A stretch of 56,383 nt of DNA from an uncultured Bacteroidales bacterium (GCA_902785925.1 CADAAI010000021.1:1-56383); one strand, 5' to 3'. Shown: positions 7,174 through 16,564, numbered from the stretch's first letter. A program made the numbers and translations. The notes: generated from the sequence alone by a model not told the origin.

Positions 7174-8487
7174 CTACTGTCCCTCACTATCAGGCTTCTT
7201 GAATTTGTTTACAATGTAACTCACCACTGGATAGATGCGGTTGACAAATAGCAACGCTATCATGATGAGCAAATAGGGCCACAGCATTTCCCAGAGTTGG
7301 AACGATGGCGCCATGTCATCGCTCAAACGCGCCAGAGGCACATTGCTAGAAAGCAACTGCTTGGCAGGGAACGACGAGAACGTGCGTTTCCACATAATAG
7401 TACCACCCTCCACATAGACAATGGCAGGATTGCCGCGAGCAAGCATCTTAATCTCACTGTCATCGCCAGTATAGATTGGATAGGCAGGATCAGTAAGTGA
7501 CGTCCATGACTCAATTTGTGCCTGACTTGCTGAAGTAACGGCTGTGAGAGTAGCACCACGGTCGGTGCACGCACGTGCAATGTCGTTGAGCACGAAGGCA
7601 TAAGCTCGGTTCACCTTGTCAAGGTCCGGTATGAGCAGCAGCACTTGATTAGCAGTAGAGTCGAGCACCTCGTCGGTCACATCGGTTCCACTGTCATAGA
7701 TACTGAACGCATTAAGAGCGGCCTTCTGCGCTGGCGACAAGTCGGGTGTCACCTTGCGACGACCCACAAAGTTCCAGCCGTCTTCATCATCGGGCACACT
7801 ATCGATACTAAACTCGTGCTGCTTACCACCCTTCTCATAGATAAACACGAAATCATTCTCATTCACAGGCTGCATGTGCGACCCAATGTGGCTTCCAACC
7901 TTATAGGGCCGGAAGTCGATGAGTGGTTGCCTAGAATAACCCACGTATGATATAGCAAGACTCAAGAGCAACGTGAGCAGCATCACTATCCACTGAATTA
8001 TTGGACCATAAATGCATGGAACCGACTTATTGTGAAGCAACAGGTAAATCAGTCCTATAGTCAACGCCACGTTTTTCCAGAACGTCTGCCAATTGCTAAG
8101 CTTAAATGCGTCGCCAAAGCAGCCGCAATCGGGGACAGCATCGGTAACTGCCAGAAAATAAGTCAACGGCAGCATCACGCACATCATCAGCAACAAAAGT
8201 AGCGGTGTGGCACGCCTCAGGCACCCAGTAATGAGCATCACGCCAAGTGTAAGCTCTATCGCTGGCACAGCAAATGCCAACACCACTTCACTACCCGCAA
8301 GCGATGTAAGGTTGAGCGCCGCAATGTATTCCTGAAACTTGTAGACGCTACCCATCGGGTCGATGGCCTTGACAAAGCCCGACACCACAAAGGTTGCGCC
8401 AACGATGAGACGCAACAGCACAACCATAATCTTGCTCAAGCGATTGTCATCGATGCGCTTATGTATTTCAGCTAATCTTGATGCCAT
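7174..8487 (-). CDS. BT_3928-type DoxX/MauE-like membrane protein
   Basis: The 437-residue protein has an N-terminal DoxX/MauE-like domain of four or five membrane segments (~20-190). It includes the motif CGCFGD, as in MauE-type proteins linked to disulfide or redox chemistry. A soluble segment (~200-395) looks thioredoxin-like in layout (LLIPDLDKVNRAYAFVLNDIA, GNPAIVYVEGG) but has no CxxC. A final membrane segment and a basic tail end the protein. In Bacteroides the homologue also lies between DUF1599 and tpiA genes. Function is unknown; a redox or respiratory-envelope role is inferred. Confidence 0.8.
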   Translation of the reverse strand: MASRLAEIHKRIDDNRLSKIMVVLLRLIVGATFVVSGFVKAIDPMGSVYKFQEYIAALNLTSLAGSEVVLAFAVPAIELTLGVMLITGCLRRATPLLLLLMMCVMLPLTYFLAVTDAVPDCGCFGDAFKLSNWQTFWKNVALTIGLIYLLLHNKSVPCIYGPIIQWIVMLLTLLLSLAISYVGYSRQPLIDFRPYKVGSHIGSHMQPVNENDFVFIYEKGGKQHEFSIDSVPDDEDGWNFVGRRKVTPDLSPAQKAALNAFSIYDSGTDVTDEVLDSTANQVLLLIPDLDKVNRAYAFVLNDIARACTDRGATLTAVTSASQAQIESWTSLTDPAYPIYTGDDSEIKMLARGNPAIVYVEGGTIMWKRTFSSFPAKQLLSSNVPLARLSDDMAPSFQLWEMLWPYLLIMIALLFVNRIYPVVSYIVNKFKKPDSEGQ

Positions 8488-8510
8488 GAGATAAAGGTCT
8501 TATTGCTTTA

Positions 8511-9056
8511 TTAAGCCTCACCTTCATTGTGCTTGATGAGAGCAAAAACCGAGTAATTGATAATATCCTGAAGGTTGGCGTCGATGCCCTCACTTACCTT
8601 GGTTTTTCCACCGTTATCCTCAATGGATTTGATGCGCTGGAGTTTTGAGAGCACCATGTCGGTATAGCTTTGGACGCGCATCATCCTCCATGCCTCACCA
8701 TAGTCGGTGTTCTTGGCTATCATGAGCGTCTTAGTTTCATTTATGTACTGGTCATAAAGCTCAAGAGCACGCTCGCGCGACATATCAACATCATCGGCAT
8801 ACCCCAATTCGAGCTGTATTAATGCCATAATGCCATAGTTGATGATACCAACGTATTCGGGCCAAATGCCTTCACCAACTTTCGATTCTTGATTTATCTC
8901 GAGAGTTCTAATTCTCTTGGCCTTGATGAGAATCTGGTCGGTAAGAGTCTCGGGACGAAGGATTCGCCAATTAGGCCCGTAATCGCCCATTTTAAAGACA
9001 AACATTTCACGACATTGAGCTATCACATCGTCATATTCTCTGTTTGTATCTGTCAT
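8511..9056 (-). CDS. DUF1599 protein with an internal duplication
   Basis: The 181-residue protein is made of two similar halves. The first (~10-85) has KMGDYGPNWRILRPETLTDQ and the second (~100-178) has KNTDYGEAWRMMRVQSYTDM. Each is followed by a KxxRI motif, a KVxEGI motif and an IINYxxxALI helix. This is the DUF1599 architecture. Function is unknown; a nucleotide-related role is a guess. It is the first gene of the DoxX-tpiA-SPOR-folE block, with 23 bp to the next gene. Confidence 0.8.
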   Translation of the reverse strand: MTDTNREYDDVIAQCREMFVFKMGDYGPNWRILRPETLTDQILIKAKRIRTLEINQESKVGEGIWPEYVGIINYGIMALIQLELGYADDVDMSRERALELYDQYINETKTLMIAKNTDYGEAWRMMRVQSYTDMVLSKLQRIKSIEDNGGKTKVSEGIDANLQDIINYSVFALIKHNEGEA

Positions 9057-9371
9057 AAAATATATTTATGTGAGTAGTCTATATATATATTATCGTGCAA
9101 AGTTAGAGAAAAATGGTGGAAATAGGAAATTTTTTGATTGATTTGTGGTTGATACAGGAATAATTGCGACGCAACACCTAGAATATAAACGAGATTTTAT
9201 ATTGTGATTGGGATGCCAAAAAATCATAAATTGCTTAAAAGGGTTTAAAAGAAGAGAAATAAATCAAGGAAATGATGTTTAAGTAATTATTTATGAGTAA
9301 CTTTGCACCCGTTTTAAAGAAAACAACAAAAGTATTGCAAAATAACATTAAAACCCTTTGAATTAAACGAC
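9057..9371. promoter_or_regulatory. Divergent promoter region for DUF1599 and korA
   Basis: Minus strand: TAACTTTG at 9098-9105 lies ~42 bp before the DUF1599 start. Plus strand: TAACTTTG at 9298-9305 lies ~66 bp before the korA ATG. Neither has a strong -33 box. The rest is AT-rich and shows no gene. Confidence 0.5.
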
Positions 9372-11219
9372 ATGTTAGGAAAAACTAACGTAAAGTTCCG
9401 TCAGAGTATTGTTGTGCGCTTCTCGGGCGACTCAGGCGACGGAATGCAGCTTGCCGGCAACATCTTCTCTAGTGTGTCGGCCGAGATGGGAGACATTATC
9501 TCTACCTTCCCCGACTATCCCGCCGAGGTGCGTGCCCCACAAGGCTCGCTAAGCGGTGTGAGTGGTTTTCAGGTGCACATCGGCCATGGTGTTCACACCC
9601 CTGGCGATGAGTGTGACGTGCTGGTAGCAATGAACCCAGCTGCGCTGAAACAGAACGTGAAGTTTTTGAACAAGAACGGTGTTGCCATTGTCGACATCGA
9701 CTCGTTCAAGGAAATTGACCTCAAGAAGGCAGAGTTCAAGACCGACGAGCCTTACAAGGAGATTGGTCTTAAGACCCAAATCGTTGAAGTGCCCATGACA
9801 TCGATGGTGAAAGCCGCACTTGAAGACAGTGGCATGGATTTCAAGTCGCAAATGAAGTGTCGCAACATGTTTGCGCTGGGGCTCATCTGCTGGCTGTTCA
9901 ATATGCCTCTAGCAAGCGCCCGCCGCTTCTTGCAACACAAGTTTGGCAACAAGCCTGCAGTATTTGACGCCAACTGCAAGGTGTTACTGGGTGGCTATGA
10001 TTATGGTCACAACATTCATGCTTCGGTATCAAAATACCGCATCGAGACCGAGGATATGCGTCCCGGCATCTACGTCGATGTTAATGGCAACAAGGCCACT
10101 GCATGGGGACTCATCCTAGCCAGCGAGAAGAGCGGACGTCCACTCTACTTGGGCAGCTATCCCATCACTCCTGCCACCGACATCTTGCACGAGCTTGCCA
10201 AGCGCCGCGACTTAGGGGTAAAAGCTTGCCAAATGGAAGACGAGATTGCTGGTATTTGCTCGGCAATCGGTGCTGCTTACGCTGGCAGCTTGGCTGTGAC
10301 AAGCACCAGCGGTCCTGGCCTGTCGCTCAAGAGCGAGGCCATGGGTCTGGCTGTAATGTCGGAACTTCCGTTAGTGATCATCGACGTTCAGCGTGGTGGT
10401 CCATCAACCGGTATGCCAACCAAAACCGAGCAGACCGACTTGCTACAAGCCCTCTACGGCCGTAGCGGCGAGTGCCCATTGGTTGTTCTTGCTGCAACCT
10501 CACCAACCGACTGTTTCCACATGGCATTTGAGGCAGCCCGCATAGCTATTGAGCACATGACCCCCGTCATCCTGCTCACCGACGCCTTTATCGCCAATGG
10601 TTCCAGTGCTTGGCGCGTACCTGAAATTGGTGATTATCCTGAAATTCACCCCAATTTTGTTCCTGAAGACAAGGAGGAAACTTGGCATGCCTATAGCCGC
10701 AACGATGAACTCGTGCGCTACTGGTCGTTCCCTGGCGTTCCTGGCAAGATGCACCGCGTGGGTGGTCTCGAGCGCGACTACGACACTGGCGTGATCTCCA
10801 ATAGTCCCGAGAACCACCAGCGCATGGTTAATACTCGAGCCCAGAAGATTGCCAACGTTGCCAACCACATCCCCGAGCTTGAAGTAAAGAGCGAGAATGA
10901 GGGCTGCGATACAATCCTCATTGGTTGGGGTGGCACCTATGGTCACATTCTAACTGCCTTTGAGCATCTTAACAAGGCTGGCAAGAACGTTGACTTTGCT
11001 CAGTTCCAATATATCAACCCACTGCCCCGCAACACACGCGAGGTGCTCTCACGCTATAAGACCGTGATTGTGGCAGAGTTGAACAACGGACAGTTTGCGA
11101 CCTACTTGCAGAGCCAGATTCCAGAGCTTAACATCAAGCGCATCAACAAGACACAAGGTCAACCATTCCTTGTTAATGAGATTGAAGAAGGTGTAATCAA
11201 TATTATGGAGGGCAAATAA
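9372..11219 (+). CDS. korA: 2-oxoacid (likely 2-oxoglutarate):ferredoxin oxidoreductase, fused gamma-alpha subunit
   Basis: The 615-residue subunit joins an N-terminal gamma domain (~10-190; RFSGDSGDGMQLAGNIFS, PQGSLSGVSGFQVHIG) to the alpha/pyrimidine-binding domain (~225 to end; LGSYPITPATDILHEL, QMEDEIAGICSAIGAAYAG, GGPSTGMPTKTEQTDLLQA). With KorB it oxidatively decarboxylates a 2-oxoacid to acyl-CoA and reduces ferredoxin, or runs in reverse. 2-oxoglutarate is the likeliest substrate from the overall architecture, but the eye cannot exclude a branched-chain or pyruvate specificity. korB starts two bases after its stop. Confidence 0.9.
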   Translation: MLGKTNVKFRQSIVVRFSGDSGDGMQLAGNIFSSVSAEMGDIISTFPDYPAEVRAPQGSLSGVSGFQVHIGHGVHTPGDECDVLVAMNPAALKQNVKFLNKNGVAIVDIDSFKEIDLKKAEFKTDEPYKEIGLKTQIVEVPMTSMVKAALEDSGMDFKSQMKCRNMFALGLICWLFNMPLASARRFLQHKFGNKPAVFDANCKVLLGGYDYGHNIHASVSKYRIETEDMRPGIYVDVNGNKATAWGLILASEKSGRPLYLGSYPITPATDILHELAKRRDLGVKACQMEDEIAGICSAIGAAYAGSLAVTSTSGPGLSLKSEAMGLAVMSELPLVIIDVQRGGPSTGMPTKTEQTDLLQALYGRSGECPLVVLAATSPTDCFHMAFEAARIAIEHMTPVILLTDAFIANGSSAWRVPEIGDYPEIHPNFVPEDKEETWHAYSRNDELVRYWSFPGVPGKMHRVGGLERDYDTGVISNSPENHQRMVNTRAQKIANVANHIPELEVKSENEGCDTILIGWGGTYGHILTAFEHLNKAGKNVDFAQFQYINPLPRNTREVLSRYKTVIVAELNNGQFATYLQSQIPELNIKRINKTQGQPFLVNEIEEGVINIMEGK

Positions 11220-11221
11220 TC

Positions 11222-12235
11222 ATGACAAATCAAACATACGAACCCAAAGACTATAAGAATGATATAGCAGTGCGCTGGTGTCCAGGATGTGGCGACCACG
11301 CTATCCTTAACGTGCTTCACAAGGCAATGGCTGAGTTGGGCATTCCTCCTCACATGGTTGCCGTGGTATCGGGTATTGGTTGCAGCTCACGTCTGCCCTA
11401 CTATATGAACACCTATGGTTTCCACACCATCCATGGTCGTGGTGGAGCCATAGCTACTGGAGTGAAAGTGGCTAATCCTCAACTCACCGTATGGCAAATC
11501 TCTGGCGACGGTGACTGTCTCGCTATTGGTGGAAACCATTTCATCCATGAGGTTCGCCGCAATGTGGACCTTAACCTGTTGTTGCTCAACAATAAGATTT
11601 ACGGCTTGACCAAGGGACAGTTCAGCCCCACAAGCGACCGCGGCTGCGTGTCGAAATCGTCACCTTATGGTACTACCGAAGACCCATTCATCCCAGCAGA
11701 GCTCGTGTTTGGCGCTCGTGGAACATTCTTTGCCCGTGGTATCGACGTTGAACTAAAAATCAATCAAGAAATCATGGTTGAAGCCGCTGGGCATAAGGGT
11801 TGCTCGGTAGTTGAGATTCTGCAGAACTGTATGATTTTCAACAACGGCATCCACAACCGCATTACCGACAAGGCTGTTCGCGCCAACCGTACTATTCACC
11901 TCGTTCATGGCGAGAAGATGCTCTTTGGCAAGAACATGGATATGGGTATTGTTCAAGACGGATTCGGACTCAAGGCCGTTCGCCTCGACGATGGTGAGTA
12001 CACTATTGATGATGTTCTTGTTCATGACGCCCATTGTCAAGACAATTTCCTGCACCAGCAACTCGCGATGATGGACGGCACCAATTTGCCTGTAGCCCTA
12101 GGTGTAATCCGTGATGTTGACGCACCAAGCTATGAGACCGATGTTGCAGTACAAGTACGCAAAATCCAAGCTAAGCACCGCTTCAAGAACCTACGCGACA
12201 TGATTCTCTCAGGTGACACTTGGGAACGAAAATAA
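11222..12235 (+). CDS. korB: 2-oxoacid:ferredoxin oxidoreductase beta subunit
   Basis: The 337-residue thiamine-diphosphate subunit has WCPGCGDHAIL (two of the iron-sulfur cysteines) near residue 20, GIGCSSRLPYYM, and the ThDP/Mg site as GDGDCLAIGGNH then LLNNKIYGLTKGQFSPTS. It forms the active complex with the fused gamma-alpha subunit encoded immediately upstream and is surely co-transcribed with it. Its transcript ends at the hairpin at 12262-12303, shared with convergent dprA. Confidence 0.93.
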   Translation: MTNQTYEPKDYKNDIAVRWCPGCGDHAILNVLHKAMAELGIPPHMVAVVSGIGCSSRLPYYMNTYGFHTIHGRGGAIATGVKVANPQLTVWQISGDGDCLAIGGNHFIHEVRRNVDLNLLLLNNKIYGLTKGQFSPTSDRGCVSKSSPYGTTEDPFIPAELVFGARGTFFARGIDVELKINQEIMVEAAGHKGCSVVEILQNCMIFNNGIHNRITDKAVRANRTIHLVHGEKMLFGKNMDMGIVQDGFGLKAVRLDDGEYTIDDVLVHDAHCQDNFLHQQLAMMDGTNLPVALGVIRDVDAPSYETDVAVQVRKIQAKHRFKNLRDMILSGDTWERK

Positions 12236-12261
12236 TCTTTTTTATTAGATTAGAGGCTAAT

Positions 12262-12303
12262 TACATTGAAGCGATAGCGCTGTTGCGCTATCGCTTCAAT
12301 GTA
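12262..12303. terminator. Terminator hairpin of korB that overlaps the dprA 3' coding end
   Basis: Two exact 19-bp arms (12262-12280 and 12285-12303) enclose a TGTT loop. The right arm contains the last codons and stop of dprA (stop at 12288-12290), so the terminator and the dprA C-terminus share DNA. Neither flank has a long T run, but the very stable stem makes bidirectional termination likely. Confidence 0.65.
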
Positions 12304-13412
12304 TATCTGCAACCAGGGAGAGTAGCGATGACACCCTTTGTGTCAAGCTCTACAAGCGTTGCCATGAGCCGGTAAATCGGGAGTGCCATCAACCCTGCAA
12401 GATCGTTGATGTGCAGGTCTCCCTGCTTACGCAAGACATCCACCACCTTTTGCTGCTCAGCAGTGAGCTGGGGGAACAGTTCGAGTTCCTGAACTTTCTC
12501 GGGAACCATTTTCGACTCCCATCGCATCGCCTTAAGCAAGTCTTCGGCGCACGTAATAGCCGCAGCCTGATTATTCATGATAAGGCGGTTACAACCTTTA
12601 GAGAACTCGTCGCTTACACGCCCGGGGAGTGCAAAAACATCTCGACTATAGCTGGCGGCAATATTAGCAGTAACTAGGGCGCCGCCTTTATCGGCACTCT
12701 CAACCACAACGGTGCAGTCGCTCAATGCTGCAATGATGCGGTTGCGTGCAAGGAAATTTCCACGATGAATCGCATCTTGGCTTGTATAGTCGCTTACCAC
12801 TGCCCCGCCCTGCTGCACTATGTGGGCAGCGTCGTCACGGTGCTCGGAAGGATATATTTTATTCAATCCGCAAGCCTGCACACCCACGGTAGGCACATGA
12901 TACTTGATAGCTGCGCGATGAGCATTGATATCGGTGCCATAGGCAAGACCACTCACTATCACCACATCATTCTCAAGCATCTGAGACAGACCGTCGACCA
13001 GCTTGTCGCAAAATGCTGCTCCATAATGCGTACTACGACGAGTACCAACAATACTAATCACATGCTTGGCGTTCAAGTCACAATCGCCTATCGTATAGAG
13101 CAATATTGGAGCGTCGCTGGCGTTTAGAAGTCGCTGAGGGAAATCGGTATCGGTGAAATACAGCACCTTGATGTTCTTGCTCTCAACAAACTCAAGCTCG
13201 CGTTCGGCCTTACGGAGCATCTCGTCACGATGAGCGTGCTCCCACACCTTGCTACGACTCCCTGTGATTGACTTCAGGTCGCTATCGCTCAAAGCAAAGA
13301 ACTCCTCTTCGCTAGCAACGACATCGAGTAGACGCTGAGCAAGCTCAACTCCCATTCCTCGCATCCCTGCAAATGCCATGCGATACAATATGTCGGGAGT
13401 GTTTACAGCCAT
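12288..13412 (-). CDS. dprA: DNA-processing protein A
   Basis: The 374-residue DprA/Smf protein loads RecA on incoming single-stranded DNA in transformation and recombination. A helix-hairpin-helix-like N-terminal region (~1-70) is followed by the Rossmann-type DprA core: ISIVGTRRSTHYG, VSGLAYGTDINAHRAA, GLNKIYPSEH, FLARNRIIAALSD, ESADKGGALVTANIA, ALPGRV and KGCNRLI. A C-terminal winged-helix follows (~310-374). Length is normal. It overlaps the upstream thioesterase gene by 10 bp. Its last five codons lie inside a terminator hairpin. Confidence 0.95.
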   Translation of the reverse strand: MAVNTPDILYRMAFAGMRGMGVELAQRLLDVVASEEEFFALSDSDLKSITGSRSKVWEHAHRDEMLRKAERELEFVESKNIKVLYFTDTDFPQRLLNASDAPILLYTIGDCDLNAKHVISIVGTRRSTHYGAAFCDKLVDGLSQMLENDVVIVSGLAYGTDINAHRAAIKYHVPTVGVQACGLNKIYPSEHRDDAAHIVQQGGAVVSDYTSQDAIHRGNFLARNRIIAALSDCTVVVESADKGGALVTANIAASYSRDVFALPGRVSDEFSKGCNRLIMNNQAAAITCAEDLLKAMRWESKMVPEKVQELELFPQLTAEQQKVVDVLRKQGDLHINDLAGLMALPIYRLMATLVELDTKGVIATLPGCRYTLKR

Positions 13413-13810
13413 TTCTCGAACTTTTGAAACAGTTTCTCGCTTCGGGAAAGCTTACCATCTTCAAGACTAACAACCGAGACAACGGCTTTCACTGCCATCT
13501 CGCCCGTGTATTTATTATATATGTCTTGATGGAAGACGAATCTAACACCTCTTTTCTCGACCCACAAACTACTGAGCATCACGTCGCCACTGCGCAACGG
13601 AGTTTTGTAGTCAATCTCAACGCGGTTGAGTACAGGGATAATGCCGTCGGCGCTCATTTCCTTGAACGAGTAGCCTGCCCAGCGGCAGAACTCATGACGA
13701 GTCATCTCAAGGTAGTGCAGATAGATAGCATTGTTCACTATTCCCTCACTATCGAGCTCATAATCACGCACGGCAATCTCCAGCGTGTAGATATATTCGT
13801 TATTCTCCAT
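13403..13810 (-). CDS. Acyl-CoA thioesterase, YbgC/FadM (4HBT) family
   Basis: The 135-residue hot-dog-fold protein shows the family signature near its start: EGIVNNAIYLHYLEMTRHEF corresponds to the D-x2-GHVNN-x2-Y-x2-Y-E-x-(A/T)R motif. VEIDYKTPLRSGD and VFHQDIYN follow as in 4-hydroxybenzoyl-CoA thioesterase-like enzymes. It probably hydrolyses acyl-CoA; the substrate is unknown. It overlaps dprA by 10 bp and leads that two-gene operon. A -7 box, TAACTTTG, at 13839-13846 (minus) supplies a promoter back-to-back with that of mutS2. Confidence 0.88.
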   Translation of the reverse strand: MENNEYIYTLEIAVRDYELDSEGIVNNAIYLHYLEMTRHEFCRWAGYSFKEMSADGIIPVLNRVEIDYKTPLRSGDVMLSSLWVEKRGVRFVFHQDIYNKYTGEMAVKAVVSVVSLEDGKLSRSEKLFQKFEKWL

Positions 13811-13838
13811 TTTAAGACTGTATTTCTTAATATAATTG

Positions 13839-13846
13839 CAAAGTTA
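13839..13846 (-). promoter_or_regulatory. -7 box (TAACTTTG) of the thioesterase-dprA operon
   Basis: Exact TAnnTTTG match 28 bp before the thioesterase ATG on the minus strand; no clear -33 box. Confidence 0.5.
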
Positions 13847-13917
13847 GTCATTATTTCTCAATTTTTGATAAATTAGCCTGCACCTCAGAAATAAAAATGA
13901 AAAAAACTTTTTTCCGT

Positions 13918-13948
13918 TTTGTATTTCTCTCGGTTTGCACTAATTTTG
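13918..13948 (+). promoter_or_regulatory. Promoter of mutS2
   Basis: TTTG (13918-13921), 19 bp, then TAATTTTG (13941-13948) is a full Bacteroidota promoter. Only 10 bp separate the -7 box from the mutS2 ATG at 13959, so the predicted 5' leader is about 4-6 nt. Confidence 0.7.
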
Positions 13949-13958
13949 TCCTCAAGTT

Positions 13959-16436
13959 ATGATATATCCGGCGAATTTTGAATCGAAGATAGGCTTTACC
14001 ACTGTGCGTAAAGAAATTAACTCCAGATGCGTGAGCACACTGGGGCAGCACTGCTGTGAACAGATGCATTTCTCAACACACCTCGACGAGGTAATGCTAT
14101 GGCTCAAGCAAACGAACGAATTCCTTGCTATCCTGCAGTCGAAGCGCGAATTCCCACTGAACTATTTCTTCGACATGCGTGCAACACTAAAAGCCATATC
14201 GGTGCCGGGCAGCCACTTGAGCGAGCAAAGCCTCTTTGACTTGCAGCGTTCACTCAACACCGTGAGTGAGATTGGGCACTTCTTCGACCGCAGCGCCGAC
14301 GGTAATGCCACACCCTACCCTAACCTTGCTAAGCTGGCGAAGACCATGCAATCATTTCCAGATATCGTAACCGAGATTGGCCGCATATTAGACAAGAACG
14401 GAAACATCAAGGACACTGCATCGCCATTACTTCAAGATCTGCGACGTGCTATTGCCAGTGCAACAGCCAGCATAAACGGCTTGCTGCGCAGGGTGATAAA
14501 TGCTGGCCGTGAGGCTGGTTACCTTGACAAAGACACGACACCGAGTGTGCGTGATGGCCGTCTGGTTATTCCTGTGTCGCCTATGCACAAGCGCAAACTG
14601 CGCGGCATCGTCCACGACGAGAGTGCTAGCGGTCGCACCGTCTTCATAGAGCCCGAAGAGGTTGTCGAGACCAACAACCGCATCCGTGAGGCCGAAGCCG
14701 AAGTCAAGCGCGAAATAGTGCGCATCCTTACCGAGGTAACCGACATGATTAGACCCCACGTCGAAGAGCTGCTCGACACCTACAGCGTGCTGGGCCTTAT
14801 CGACTTCATACGTGCCAAAGCTGTCTTTGCACACGACGTCGACGGCCAAATGCCGCATGTAGAGAAAGATCCTCATGTGGAACTTTATCATGCCATTCAT
14901 CCAGCCCTGTTACTCTCGCTGCGCGAGCAAGGCAAGGAAGTAGTTCCCTTGAACATCGAGCTCAACCGCGAACAACGCATACTACTCATATCTGGCCCCA
15001 ATGCCGGTGGCAAGTCGGTGTGTCTGAAGACCGTGGGCGTGGTGCAGTACATGATGCAGTGTGGCGTTCTCCCCACAGTATATTACAATTCCCACATGGG
15101 AATGTTTAACAGCATCTTCATCGACATTGGTGACCAGCAGAGCATTGAAGACGACCTGAGCACCTACAGCAGCCACCTGCAAAATATGAAGATGTTCCTC
15201 AACCGCGGCGACAAGCGCTCGATGGTGCTTATCGACGAGTTCGGAAGTGGTACTGAGCCACAGATTGGAGGCGCAATTGCCCAAGCAATCCTCGACCAGC
15301 TCAACAAGAGCCGCATCATGGGTGTTATAACCACCCATTACCAAAACCTCAAGCATTTTGCTGATGAAACTCAAGGTATTGTAAACGGTGCCATGCTTTA
15401 TGACCGTCAGCTCATGAAACCATTGTTCCAGTTGTCGATAGGTTATCCTGGTAGCTCGTTTGCTATTGAGATTGCTCGCAAGACTGGTATCCCACGTGAG
15501 GTAATCGACAAGGCTAGTGAAATAGTGGGCAGTGACTACATCAACATGGACAAATACCTACTCGATATCGTTCGCGACCGCAAGTATTGGGAGAACAAGC
15601 GTTATGATATCCATCAAAAAGAGAAAAAACTCAATGCTATCGCCGAGCAATATAACGAACGACTCGAGAAGCTCAATAGCGAATATAAAGCCATCCTCAA
15701 AGAGGCCCGCAACGAAGCACTCGACATCATTGCTAAATCCAATTCACAGGTAGAGCGAACCATAAAAGATATCAAGGAGATACAAGCCGAGAAGGAGAAA
15801 ACTCGACTCGTGAGACAGCAGCTTGAGGAATTCAAGCAGCGCTTGGCTCAGGAAGACGGTGAGCCAGAATTAAAAGAAATCAAGCCGCTTCGCTCCGTTA
15901 GCATGAGCAAGCCGCCCAAAAAGGAAAAGAAAAGCAAGAAGACTCACATTACAAAGAGAGATGACCTAAGCCGACCATTGCTTCCTGGCGACAGTGTTTT
16001 GCTCAAAGGAGGTGCATCAACGGTGGGAACAGTCATCAGCATCGACGAGAAATATGCAGTTGTGGCTTTTGGTAGCCTGAAAACACGCGTCGAAGCCTCA
16101 AGGCTTGAGCGCACTTTACGCAAAGCTGAAGTTCGCGAGAAACCATCAATCACTAAAGCCACTGCCGACGACATTAGGCATCGACAGCTTCACTTTAAGA
16201 CCGAAATCGATGTGCGAGGCATGCGCGCCGACGAAGCTGTACAAGCAGTAACCTATTTCATTGACGACGCAATCCAGTTCATGTACAAGACCGTACGCAT
16301 CCTTCACGGCACAGGAACAGGGGCATTGAAAGAAGCTATACGCCAATACCTCAATACCGTGAATGGTGTAAAAAACTATCATGATGAGCATGTGCAACTG
16401 GGTGGAGCTGGCATCACCATTGTCAATCTAGAATAG
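13959..16436 (+). CDS. mutS2: MutS2 family ATPase/endonuclease with Smr domain
   Basis: The 825-residue protein has MutS core and lever helices (~1-300), then the ABC-type ATPase: Walker A GPNAGGKSVCLKTVG, and signature/Walker B SMVLIDEFGSGTEPQIGGA. A long charged coiled coil (~530-630) precedes a KOW-like linker (LLPGDSVLLKGGASTVGTV). The C-terminal Smr nuclease domain (~750-825) carries IDVRGMRADEAV and LHGTGTGALKEAI. MutS2 suppresses recombination and is reported to act in ribosome rescue in some bacteria. The start MIYPANFESKIGF matches the usual N-terminus of Bacteroides homologues. Confidence 0.95.
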   Translation: MIYPANFESKIGFTTVRKEINSRCVSTLGQHCCEQMHFSTHLDEVMLWLKQTNEFLAILQSKREFPLNYFFDMRATLKAISVPGSHLSEQSLFDLQRSLNTVSEIGHFFDRSADGNATPYPNLAKLAKTMQSFPDIVTEIGRILDKNGNIKDTASPLLQDLRRAIASATASINGLLRRVINAGREAGYLDKDTTPSVRDGRLVIPVSPMHKRKLRGIVHDESASGRTVFIEPEEVVETNNRIREAEAEVKREIVRILTEVTDMIRPHVEELLDTYSVLGLIDFIRAKAVFAHDVDGQMPHVEKDPHVELYHAIHPALLLSLREQGKEVVPLNIELNREQRILLISGPNAGGKSVCLKTVGVVQYMMQCGVLPTVYYNSHMGMFNSIFIDIGDQQSIEDDLSTYSSHLQNMKMFLNRGDKRSMVLIDEFGSGTEPQIGGAIAQAILDQLNKSRIMGVITTHYQNLKHFADETQGIVNGAMLYDRQLMKPLFQLSIGYPGSSFAIEIARKTGIPREVIDKASEIVGSDYINMDKYLLDIVRDRKYWENKRYDIHQKEKKLNAIAEQYNERLEKLNSEYKAILKEARNEALDIIAKSNSQVERTIKDIKEIQAEKEKTRLVRQQLEEFKQRLAQEDGEPELKEIKPLRSVSMSKPPKKEKKSKKTHITKRDDLSRPLLPGDSVLLKGGASTVGTVISIDEKYAVVAFGSLKTRVEASRLERTLRKAEVREKPSITKATADDIRHRQLHFKTEIDVRGMRADEAVQAVTYFIDDAIQFMYKTVRILHGTGTGALKEAIRQYLNTVNGVKNYHDEHVQLGGAGITIVNLE

Positions 16437-16452
16437 GAAATTAGTAGAAAAG

Positions 16453-16511
16453 AATTAATCGAATCAATGGAATCAGTGGACTCACCGGACTCACCTGACT
16501 CACTTGACTCA
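16453..16511. repeat. 9-bp degenerate tandem array (locus A)
   Basis: Read on the minus strand, about six consecutive 9-bp units follow the pattern GA(G/T)TC(A/C)(A/G/C)(G/T)T, drifting from GAGTCAAGT to GATTCCATT and GATTCGATT. It lies just downstream of the mutS2 stop. A very similar array is at 46845-46900; see findings. Confidence 0.7.
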
Positions 16512-16564
16512 GGGGGACGTTTCTGAGCATTGGCGGCGGTATCACACCCTATACTATAATAACC

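Noticed and set aside
16453..16511. The 9-bp array as a CRISPR array
   Set aside because: Units are contiguous, degenerate and only 9 bp, with no spacers and no cas genes in the window.
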